Source of the DNA: Actinomyces sp.
GTDB taxonomy: Bacteria > Actinomycetota > Acidimicrobiia > Acidimicrobiales > Aldehydirespiratoraceae
Length of the DNA: 6,276 bases
Assembly: GCA_003697065.1 (NCBI GenBank)
Contig: RFFY01000048.1
Location: 1 to 6,276, forward strand
Direction of reading: 5' to 3'
The position numbers were made by a program, and so were the translations under genes. Below are positions 1-5,608 of the stretch, one piece after another. Positions within the stretch are counted from its first letter, which is position 1, and each line of letters opens with the position of its first letter. A model generated the notes under the pieces. That model worked only from the letters and a program-made list of their open reading frames with translations, searched no databases and was not told where the DNA came from.

Positions 1-26
1 CCCGGCGACGCTCCGTTCACGGCGAC

Positions 27-1790
27 GTGGCACCCCGAGCACACCGACGTCGCGTCCTCGCCGGACTCGTCATCACCGGCGCCATCCTGGTCGCCGGCGT
101 CACCCCGGCCGGGGCCGGTGACACGTCCCAGCCGTCCACACCCCGGGGTGGGTTCGTCACCCTGGCCGCCACCGCCGTCGGGGCCCGCACCGACGAGGGT
201 GCCATCCGGGTGGCGCTCACCGACCACGATCCCGACGGCCGCCCCCACGTCTCGAGCCTCGAGACCGACCCCGTCACCGCCGCCCGCCTCCTGGCCGATC
301 CCGCCCTCGACGCCGAACTCGACGGGACCGCCCGGCTCCTGTTCGAACCCACCGACCCCCTCTTCCCCAACCAGTGGGAGCACCACGTCACCGGCCTGCC
401 CACCGCCTGGGACACCACCCTCGGCGACCCCGGCGTGGTGATCGCCGTCCTCGACTCCGGGGTCGCTCCCCACGCCGAGTTCGGCGACCGCCTCCTGGCG
501 GGCGCCAGCTTCATCGGCACCGACCCCACCGTCGATCCCCTCGGGCACGGCACCGCCGTCGCCAGCGTCGCCGCCGGCGGGGCCGACAACCAGCTGGGCG
601 GCACCGGCGTGTGCCCCCGCTGCTCGATCCTGCCCGTCCAGGTCGCCGACGCCACCGGGTCGGTGCCCTGGTCGGCCGCCGCCAACGGGCTGGTGTGGGC
701 CACCGACCACGGAGCCGACATCGTCAACCTCAGCTTCGGGTCGACCTCCCCCAGCACCGTGCTGGCCGACGCCATCGCCTACGCCCGCAGCCGGGGCGTG
801 GTGGTCGTCGCCGCCGCCGGCAACAACGGCACCGACACCCCCGTGTACCCCGCCGCCTTCGACGGGGTGCTGTCGGCGGCCGGTCACGCCTCCGGCTACG
901 GCCGCTACAGCTGGAGCAGCTACGGGGACTGGGTCGACGTCGCCGCCCCCGGCTGCGCCACCGCTCTCCAGTTCGGGGCCTTCGTCAACGTGTGCGGCAC
1001 CAGCTTCGCCTCCCCCTGGACCGCCGGGCTCGCCGGCCTCATCGCCTCGGCCGATACCAGCCGTCGCGACGTCGAGATCACCAACCGCCTCCTCGCCGCC
1101 ACCGTCCCCACCGACTACGTCGCCCACGGACGCCTGGACGCCACGGTGGCCCTCAGCGGCGGCATCGCCGACGTCGCCTTGACCATGAGCGCCCTGCCCC
1201 ACCGCCCCGTGACGGTCCGGGGCACCTACCGGGGCGACGTGGCCCGTGTCGACCTCCTCGTCGACGGGATCCTCGCCGCCAGCGACCCGGCCCCGACCGA
1301 CGGGCACTGGGCGGTGACCTGGGACGCCACCAGCGCCGGCGTCGGCCCCCACGTCCTGACGGCGGCGGCGGTGGACCCCACGGGCCGGACCATCCCCGGC
1401 GAACCGGCCCGGGTGACCGTGTTCGAACCCGACGCCCCGGCCTTCGGCGACGTGCGTCCCCACGCCTTCTACACCGAAGCCGTGGGGTGGATGGTCACCG
1501 AGGGGATCACCACCGGCACCAGCCCCACCACCTTCAGCCCCGACGCCCCCGTCACCCGCGGCCAACTCGCCACCTTCCTGTGGCGCTACGCCGGACGCCC
1601 CACCCCCGCCACCAGCGCCACCTTCACCGACACCCACCCCGACGCCTTCTACGCCACCGGCGTCGACTGGATGGTCGCCGAAGGCATCACCACCGGCACC
1701 AGCCCCACCACCTTCAGCCCCGACGCCCCCGTCACCCGCGGCCAACTCGCCACCTTCCTGTGGCGCCTGGCCAACGCCGGGGTGCGCTGA
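27..1790 (+). CDS. Secreted subtilisin-like serine protease (S8 family) with Ig-like and SLH-like C-terminal domains
   Basis: A 587-aa extracellular endopeptidase of the subtilase family. Residues 1-30 form a signal peptide: basic RAHRRR, a hydrophobic stretch (LAGLVITGAILVAGV), then a probable cleavage after AGA. Residues about 40-115 look like a propeptide or spacer. The catalytic domain spans about 120-375: Asp143 in AVLDSG, His174 in GHGT, oxyanion Asn266 in AAAGNN, and Ser326 in GTSFASP. Cys196 and Cys199 (CPRC), Cys310 and Cys323 could form disulfides. Residues 383-466 (VRGTY...VDLLVDG...HVLTAAAVD) resemble a bacterial Ig-like domain. Two SLH-like repeats 60 residues apart (about 472-522 and 532-582) end the protein and suggest cell-surface attachment. 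The GTG at 27 gives a good signal peptide. However, no ribosome site or -10 precedes it and the frame is open to the left edge, so the true start may lie outside the window. The next gene is convergent. Confidence 0.94.
   Translation: MAPRAHRRRVLAGLVITGAILVAGVTPAGAGDTSQPSTPRGGFVTLAATAVGARTDEGAIRVALTDHDPDGRPHVSSLETDPVTAARLLADPALDAELDGTARLLFEPTDPLFPNQWEHHVTGLPTAWDTTLGDPGVVIAVLDSGVAPHAEFGDRLLAGASFIGTDPTVDPLGHGTAVASVAAGGADNQLGGTGVCPRCSILPVQVADATGSVPWSAAANGLVWATDHGADIVNLSFGSTSPSTVLADAIAYARSRGVVVVAAAGNNGTDTPVYPAAFDGVLSAAGHASGYGRYSWSSYGDWVDVAAPGCATALQFGAFVNVCGTSFASPWTAGLAGLIASADTSRRDVEITNRLLAATVPTDYVAHGRLDATVALSGGIADVALTMSALPHRPVTVRGTYRGDVARVDLLVDGILAASDPAPTDGHWAVTWDATSAGVGPHVLTAAAVDPTGRTIPGEPARVTVFEPDAPAFGDVRPHAFYTEAVGWMVTEGITTGTSPTTFSPDAPVTRGQLATFLWRYAGRPTPATSATFTDTHPDAFYATGVDWMVAEGITTGTSPTTFSPDAPVTRGQLATFLWRLANAGVR
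1506..1586 (+). repeat. Perfect 81-bp direct repeat, copy 1 (first SLH-like module)
   Basis: These 81 bases are identical to 1686-1766, exactly 180 bp (60 codons) downstream. They encode residues about 494-520 of the protease (ITTGTSP...ATFLWR), the second half of the first SLH-like module. Identity breaks at 1505 versus 1685 (g/c) and at 1587 versus 1767 (t/c). The upstream halves of the two modules are related but diverged. Confidence 0.95.
1686..1766 (+). repeat. Perfect 81-bp direct repeat, copy 2 (second SLH-like module)
   Basis: This is the second copy of the 81-bp identical segment, encoding residues about 554-580 of the protease. Identity extends to synonymous codon positions. It therefore reflects recent duplication or gene conversion, not selection on the protein alone. 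The gene ends seven codons and a stop after this copy. Confidence 0.95.
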
Positions 1791-1838
1791 GCAGACCGGG
1801 CCCGGGGCCGACACCAGGCGCCCTGAGCACGGCCGCGT

Positions 1839-1857
1839 GCGCCCGGACGCCGGGCGC
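1839..1857. terminator. GC-rich inverted repeat between convergent genes, candidate bidirectional terminator
   Basis: GCGCCCGG (1839-1846), a 3-base loop ACG, then CCGGGCGC (1850-1857) form a perfect 8-bp stem. It lies between the protease stop (1790) and the stop of the minus-strand gene (1864). No T-tract follows on either strand, so this would be a hairpin-only terminator of the kind proposed for actinobacteria. A second palindrome, CCGGGCCCGG, sits at 1796-1805 just after the protease stop. Confidence 0.5.
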
Positions 1858-1863
1858 CGGAGC

Positions 1864-2253
1864 TCAGGCGGCCAGGGGCCGGTCCTCCTTGCGGACCGCC
1901 TCCCACAGGGCCGAGCGCACCCGGTCGGCGGCGACCCCCGTCAGCTCGTTGGCCACGACGACGCCTTCGATCATGTCCGCCACCACGGCGCTGACCGGTC
2001 GACCCCGACGACGCACGGCGATCGTGACCGTGCCCCGGCGGCGCCGGATGGTGCGGGTGACGTCGAGCCCCGGCGGGCTGCGGAACACCGGCACCCTCAG
2101 GCCCCGCAGGCGGGCGGCCCGCCCCAGAGCCCGCGCCGCCCGGGCGAACGCCAGCGACGACACCCCCGCCGGTGCCTCACCCGGCGGCGACCCGTCCCGG
2201 GCGGCGGGCCCGGGCGGCGGTACCCGGTCGAGCGATCGTGGCGTCGTCCTCAT
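1864..2253 (-). CDS. Conserved-looking hypothetical protein, 129 aa
   Basis: I do not recognise a named family. The N-terminal 30 residues are rich in Pro, Gly and Ala and probably disordered. Residues 32-129 look like a compact domain: a basic helix (LAFARAARALGRAARLRG), then VPVFRSPPG, a basic beta hairpin (TIRRRRGTVTIAVRRRGRP), then an amphipathic helical part (VADMIEGVVVANELTG..ADRVRSALWEAV). Its high Arg content would suit nucleic-acid binding, but no known DNA-binding motif is visible. It has no signal peptide or membrane segment. The ATG at 2253 is preceded by a weak GGTGG. A GTG at 2163 is an alternative start giving a 99-aa protein limited to the ordered part. The gene is divergent from the PD-(D/E)XK nuclease gene (67-bp gap) and convergent with the protease gene. 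A functional link to the nuclease is possible but unproven. Confidence 0.75.
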   Translation of the reverse strand: MRTTPRSLDRVPPPGPAARDGSPPGEAPAGVSSLAFARAARALGRAARLRGLRVPVFRSPPGLDVTRTIRRRRGTVTIAVRRRGRPVSAVVADMIEGVVVANELTGVAADRVRSALWEAVRKEDRPLAA

Positions 2254-2308
2254 CGTCCACCACCCTCGCGCGGGGGTGTGACAGCCCCGGCACCTCCCCG
2301 CCGCCCAC

Positions 2309-2314
2309 TAGCGT
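2309..2314 (+). promoter_or_regulatory. TAGCGT -10 hexamer of a likely leaderless promoter for the nuclease gene
   Basis: TAGCGT matches the actinobacterial TANNNT -10 consensus. It is followed by 6 bases (GGCGGC) and then the GTG start at 2321, so transcription would begin at or next to the start codon. No convincing -35 is visible at normal spacing. The TAG of the hexamer is also an in-frame stop, which makes 2321 the first possible start of this gene. Confidence 0.6.
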
Positions 2315-2320
2315 GGCGGC

Positions 2321-3277
2321 GTGAGCGGCGACCCCGTCCCCCTCCACACCACACCCCTCAACCCGGCCCAGCAGGAGGTGCTCGAGCAGCTCGGCCGCGC
2401 CCCCGACGAGCGGCCCCGCTTCGATCCCCGCCTGCGCCACGAGCTGAAGGCCGACCTCACCGACGCCACCGAGGCCGTGGCCCGCCACGTGTCGCCCGAC
2501 GACCCCCTCTTCATCGCCAAGCACCAGCTCGGCCTCGTGCACGGCTGCGAGCGGCGCTTCTGCGCCGAAGACGACGAACCCTTCGCCTGGAGCGTCCCCT
2601 CAGCCCGGGGGACCGTCACCCACAAGGCGATCGAGCTGGCCGTCAACTGGCGCGGCGAGCCCGTCCCCGGCCACCTCGTCGACGAGGCCATCGAGAGCCT
2701 GAGCCGCGACACGTCCAGCATCGGTGACTTCCTGGCCGGCCTGGGTCCGGCCGAGCGGGCCGAGATGCGGGCGGCCGCCGTCGAGTACGTCACCAAGTTC
2801 CTCGAGTCCTTCCCGCCCCTGCGGGCCTCGTGGCGGCCCGTCACCGAGAGCCGTCTGCGGCTCGAGCTCCACGAGGGGCGCATCATCGCCCAGGGCAAGG
2901 TCGACCTGACCCTGGGCCGGCCCGACGGCGACCGGGCCGGCAAGGTGATCATCGACCTCAAGGCCGGCGGCTTCTCGACCGCCCACCGCGAGGACCTCCG
3001 CTTCTACGCCCTCCTCGAGACCATCCGGGTCGGCACCCCACCCCGCCTCCTCGTCACCTACTACCTCGACCAGGGGACCCTGCACGCCGAGGAGGTCACC
3101 GTCGAGGTGCTCCACGCCGCCGTCCGGCGCCTCGCCGACGGGGCGGGCCTGATGGTCGCCCTGCGCAGCGGACAGCGGGTCCCCACCACCCGACCCGGCC
3201 CCGCCTGCCGCTGGTGCGTGGCCCTCGACGACTGCGACGACGGCCGACGCCACCTCGCCGACACCGACGAACCCTGA
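2321..3277 (+). CDS. RecB/Cas4-like PD-(D/E)XK nuclease with probable Fe-S cluster cysteines
   Basis: A 318-aa cytoplasmic protein with the PD-(D/E)XK nuclease core of the RecB/Cas4/AddB group. His101 lies in ARGTVTHKAIE (the RecB-type His motif). Asp195 in GKVDLTLG and Asp212-x-Lys214 in VIIDLKAG form the metal-binding and catalytic site. HREDLRFYALLE (222-233) corresponds to the usual QxxxY helix, with Asp225 where Gln is common. Cys76 (in VHGCERRFC, with Cys81 nearby) plus Cys296-x2-Cys299-x5-Cys305 reproduce the one-plus-three cysteine layout that binds a 4Fe-4S cluster in Cas4 and AddB. The expected activity is metal-dependent single-strand DNA exonuclease or repair processing. No helicase domain, cas gene or CRISPR array is nearby, so a direct Cas4 role is unlikely. 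The GTG start is fixed by an upstream in-frame TAG at 2309. It is divergent from the 129-aa hypothetical gene and convergent with the MFS gene. Confidence 0.92.
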   Translation: MSGDPVPLHTTPLNPAQQEVLEQLGRAPDERPRFDPRLRHELKADLTDATEAVARHVSPDDPLFIAKHQLGLVHGCERRFCAEDDEPFAWSVPSARGTVTHKAIELAVNWRGEPVPGHLVDEAIESLSRDTSSIGDFLAGLGPAERAEMRAAAVEYVTKFLESFPPLRASWRPVTESRLRLELHEGRIIAQGKVDLTLGRPDGDRAGKVIIDLKAGGFSTAHREDLRFYALLETIRVGTPPRLLVTYYLDQGTLHAEEVTVEVLHAAVRRLADGAGLMVALRSGQRVPTTRPGPACRWCVALDDCDDGRRHLADTDEP

Positions 3278-3299
3278 GTTCCCGGCGCCGCCGCCGAAC
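3278..3299. terminator. Bulged GC-rich hairpin between convergent genes, candidate terminator
   Basis: Immediately after the nuclease stop, GTTC (3278-3281) can pair with GAAC (3296-3299) and GGCG (3284-3287) with CGCC (3292-3295). This leaves a CC bulge and a 4-base CCGC loop. The convergent gap is only 31 bp, so one element would serve both the nuclease and the transporter genes. There is no T-tract. The structure is modest and could be chance in such GC-rich DNA. Confidence 0.35.
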
Positions 3300-3308
3300 C
3301 CCGAGGCC

Positions 3309-4700
3309 CTAGCGCGCCGCCGACGACGAGCCCCGGTCCCCGGCGCCGGGACCGGCCAGGCGGGCGGCCCCGCCGCCCAGCGGCACCCCACGGGGTGGCA
3401 CCGGCATCGAGGGATGCACCTCGGGCGCCACCCGCGGCTCGTAACGCCCACCCTCGCCGTCGAGGGCCGCCAGGCGACCCGACGCCCGCAGGGCCAGCAC
3501 GGCCGCGCCCATCACCGCCGCCGCCACCGCCACCGTCGGACGGGGCCCCACCATCTCCATCGACTGGCCCAGGATCAACTGGCCCAGGGGGTTGGCCAGC
3601 AACAGGACCATCAGATACAGGGCGAGAACCTTCGCCCGTCGGTCGTCGTCCACCTGGAGCTGGACCGTGGTGTTCAGGGTCGACGCCGAGGCCAGATGCG
3701 ACGCCCCCAGCAGGGCCAGACCCACCAGGGCCAGGGGGAAGACCGGGGCCAGGGCGAACACCCCGATCGCCACGGCGTAGGACACCATGGCCATCCCCTG
3801 CAGGCGCGAGCGCGGCATCCGCGCCCCCACCGAGGCGATGACCGGGGCCGACGCCACCGCCCCCAGCCCGATCATCGACACCATGAGTCCGAAGCCGCCT
3901 TCGCCCACGCCGAACACGTCGCCGGCGAACACCACCGACAGGGACTGGATGGGCAGGCCGAACAGGCCGATCAGGGCCACGGTCACGATGGCGGTCACGA
4001 TGCCCGGTCGCCGGCGCACGTGGCGCACGGTGTCGGCCATCTCCCGCAGGGGCCGCATCCGCGTCGACCGGTCGGTGACGGCGGGCGGGGTGTCGATGCG
4101 CAACAAGGCGATGATGACCGCCCCGAAGCTGACGGCGTTGATGGCGAAGGCCCAGGCCGGGCCGAGGGAGGCGACCGTGACCCCGGCCAGGGCGGGCCCG
4201 AACATGCGGGCGGCGTTGAACTGGGCCGAGTTCAAGGTGACGGCGTTCAACAGGAGCTCGCGGGGCACCAGTTCGCTCACGAAGGCCTGCCAGGCCGGCA
4301 GGTTCAGACCCCCGGTCACCCCCGCCGCCACCGACATGGCCACATAGGCGGTGGGCGAGCGCACCCCACCCGCCCACAGGGCCATGAAACCCAGCGACAC
4401 GAGGGCCTGGGACGACTGGGTGAACAGGAGCACCCGGCGCCGGGTGTAGCGGTCGGCGATCGCCCCCGCCACCGGCCCCACCAGCGCCATGGGGAAGAAC
4501 TGGGCGAAACCCGCCAGACCCACCCAGCCGGCACTGGCGGTCAGCTCCCACACCACCGCCGGCAGGGCGATGGCCTGGAAGAAGCGCCCCGTGTTCGAGA
4601 TGATCCCGCCCACCCAGAAGCGGCGGAAGTTCGGTTGACGCAGAGCGACGACGGCGTCGCGCAGACGCGGCCGCGGGGTGTCGTCGTCGCGGGCGGGCAT
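3309..4700 (-). CDS. Major facilitator superfamily exporter, EntS/MFS_3-like
   Basis: A 463-aa inner-membrane protein with about 12 hydrophobic segments (approximately 28-50, 57-81, 90-110, 116-140, 164-180, 183-200, 233-257, 268-290, 300-318, 320-342, 357-378, 388-405). An N-terminal FRRFWVGG and the loop-2 motif GAIADRYTRRR (79-89, the MFS motif A region) are typical of the MFS_3 group. So is the segment LNAVTLNSAQFNAARMFGPALAG (151-173). This group includes the enterobactin exporter EntS and many proton-driven drug exporters. The substrate cannot be predicted, and no siderophore or antibiotic genes are adjacent. After the last helix comes a long hydrophilic tail (about 415-463) rich in Gly, Pro and Ala. 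The ATG at 4700 is chosen because the family match begins just after it and a TAGCGT -10 lies 7 bp upstream. The open frame continues far upstream, but only as antisense of the crotonase gene. The stop is TAG. Confidence 0.94.
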   Translation of the reverse strand: MPARDDDTPRPRLRDAVVALRQPNFRRFWVGGIISNTGRFFQAIALPAVVWELTASAGWVGLAGFAQFFPMALVGPVAGAIADRYTRRRVLLFTQSSQALVSLGFMALWAGGVRSPTAYVAMSVAAGVTGGLNLPAWQAFVSELVPRELLLNAVTLNSAQFNAARMFGPALAGVTVASLGPAWAFAINAVSFGAVIIALLRIDTPPAVTDRSTRMRPLREMADTVRHVRRRPGIVTAIVTVALIGLFGLPIQSLSVVFAGDVFGVGEGGFGLMVSMIGLGAVASAPVIASVGARMPRSRLQGMAMVSYAVAIGVFALAPVFPLALVGLALLGASHLASASTLNTTVQLQVDDDRRAKVLALYLMVLLLANPLGQLILGQSMEMVGPRPTVAVAAAVMGAAVLALRASGRLAALDGEGGRYEPRVAPEVHPSMPVPPRGVPLGGGAARLAGPGAGDRGSSSAAR

Positions 4701-4707
4701 GGGCGGC

Positions 4708-4713
4708 ACGCTA
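4708..4713 (-). promoter_or_regulatory. TAGCGT -10 hexamer of a likely leaderless promoter for the MFS gene
   Basis: On the minus strand TAGCGT is followed by 7 bases (GCCGCCC) and then the ATG at 4700. The extended motif CTAGCGTG is identical to the one upstream of the nuclease gene. No Shine-Dalgarno fits between hexamer and start. A -35 is not evident. Confidence 0.6.
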
Positions 4714-4775
4714 GCGAGCCCCGCCCGCGACGCCGAATCACCCGGTCCGGGTCGCCCCGACACGGTCCCGTCGAC

Positions 4776-4781
4776 GACACT
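4776..4781 (+). promoter_or_regulatory. Possible -10 (GACACT) for a leaderless crotonase transcript
   Basis: GACACT keeps the key A at position 2 and T at position 6 of the TANNNT -10 but has G at position 1. It is followed by 6 bases (GGGCCC) and the ATG at 4788, the same spacing as for the nuclease gene. No clear Shine-Dalgarno is present. It sits in the 87-bp divergent region shared with the MFS promoter. Confidence 0.35.
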
Positions 4782-4787
4782 GGGCCC

Positions 4788-5552
4788 ATGGCCGACTTCA
4801 TCCGCACCGAGACCGTGGGCCGGGTCGGTGTTCTCACCCTCCACGACCCGACCAAGCGCAACGCCGTCAACCTCACCATGAACGCCGAGATCGGCGAGGT
4901 GCTCGACGCCTGGGAGGCCGACGAGGACATCGGCGCCCTCGTCGTGACGGGCACCCCGCCCGCCTTCTGCGCCGGCGCCGACCTCGACGATCTCCTCGCC
5001 GACCAGGACCCCGAGGGCATGCGTCGCATCTACGACGGCTTCCTGCGGGTCGCCCACACCACCTTGCCCACGGTGGCCGCCGTCAACGGGCCCGCCGTCG
5101 GGGCGGGCATGAACATGGTCCTGGCCTGTGATCTGGTCCTGGCGGGACGTGACGGCGCCCGCTTCGACAGCCGCTTCCTGCAGATCGGACTGCATCCCGG
5201 CGGGGGCCACACCTGGCGCCTGGCCCGCACCGTGGGCCACCAGACGACCATGGCCATGGTCGTCTTCGGCCAGGTGCTCGACGCCGCCGAGGCCGAACGC
5301 GTCGGCCTGGCCTGGCGGGCCGTCGACGACGAGGCCCTCGTCGACGAGGCCGTCGCCCTGGCGGCCCGCGCCGCCGAGGCCCCCAAGGAGCTGGTCGCCC
5401 GCACCCGGGCCACCATCGAGTCGCTGGCCACCATCACCGACTCCGAGGCCGCCGTCACCCACGAGCTGCACCCCCAGCTCTGGTCGATGAGCCAACCCGC
5501 CTTCCGCGACCTGGTGGCGCGCCTCAAGGCCCGCATCTCGCGGTCGGGCTGA
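4788..5552 (+). CDS. Enoyl-CoA hydratase/isomerase (crotonase) family protein, atypical active site
   Basis: A 254-aa cytoplasmic protein of normal length for a single-domain crotonase. The N-terminal GVLTLHDPTKRNAVNLTM is the usual first strand and CoA-contact region. AFCAGADL (59-66) provides the first oxyanion-hole backbone amide, and NGPAVGAGMNM (100-110) the second. LDAAEAERVGLAWRAVDDEALVDEA (164-188) is the conserved helical region after the active site. Aligned by eye with rat mitochondrial enoyl-CoA hydratase, the two catalytic glutamates (E144 and E164) fall at Asn109 and Phe130. Normal hydration of enoyl-CoA is therefore doubtful. It more likely performs another acyl-CoA reaction (isomerase, hydrolase, C-C bond chemistry) or binds acyl-CoA without catalysis. 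His136 and His141 in GLHPGGGHTW are candidate active-site residues. It is divergent from the MFS gene and convergent with the acetyltransferase gene. The ATG start is supported by the family N terminus. Confidence 0.94.
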   Translation: MADFIRTETVGRVGVLTLHDPTKRNAVNLTMNAEIGEVLDAWEADEDIGALVVTGTPPAFCAGADLDDLLADQDPEGMRRIYDGFLRVAHTTLPTVAAVNGPAVGAGMNMVLACDLVLAGRDGARFDSRFLQIGLHPGGGHTWRLARTVGHQTTMAMVVFGQVLDAAEAERVGLAWRAVDDEALVDEAVALAARAAEAPKELVARTRATIESLATITDSEAAVTHELHPQLWSMSQPAFRDLVARLKARISRSG

Positions 5553-5556
5553 ACCG

Positions 5557-5587
5557 GCCGGGTCGCCGTCGCCCCGGCGGCGCCGCC
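5557..5587. terminator. Overlapping GC-rich hairpins between convergent genes, candidate terminator
   Basis: Four bases after the crotonase stop, GCCGGG (5557-5562) can pair with CCCGGC (5573-5578) around a 10-base loop. Overlapping it is the perfect 12-bp palindrome GGCGGCGCCGCC (5576-5587). The two structures are mutually exclusive. The 56-bp gap separates the convergent crotonase and acetyltransferase stops. There is no T-tract, as at the other convergent junctions. Confidence 0.4.
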
Positions 5588-5608
5588 ACGCGCGGGCCCC
5601 GGGCCGGG

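Noticed and set aside
374..2281. A 635-codon open frame on the + strand overlapping the protease gene
   Set aside because: Its translation is a monotonous Arg/Pro/His-rich string with no domain. It is the alternate-frame shadow of a high-GC gene whose real frame carries intact subtilase motifs.
2321..3277. The nuclease as a Cas4 of a CRISPR system
   Set aside because: No repeat-spacer array or other cas gene is visible, and the neighbours are unrelated. The cysteine layout is shared with non-CRISPR RecB-family nucleases.
2600..3451. A minus-strand 283-codon frame opposite the nuclease gene
   Set aside because: Antisense shadow. The opposite strand shows complete PD-(D/E)XK and cysteine motifs.
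3061..4551. A 496-codon minus-strand frame overlapping both the nuclease and the transporter
   Set aside because: Gly/Arg/Pro-rich with no recognisable domain. It is a shadow of the transporter frame.
3414..4787. A + strand in-frame extension ahead of the crotonase, suggesting a 712-aa fusion
   Set aside because: The extension is the antisense of the transporter gene and reads as His/Gly/Arg/Gln-rich filler. The crotonase fold starts at the ATG at 4788 and is of normal length.
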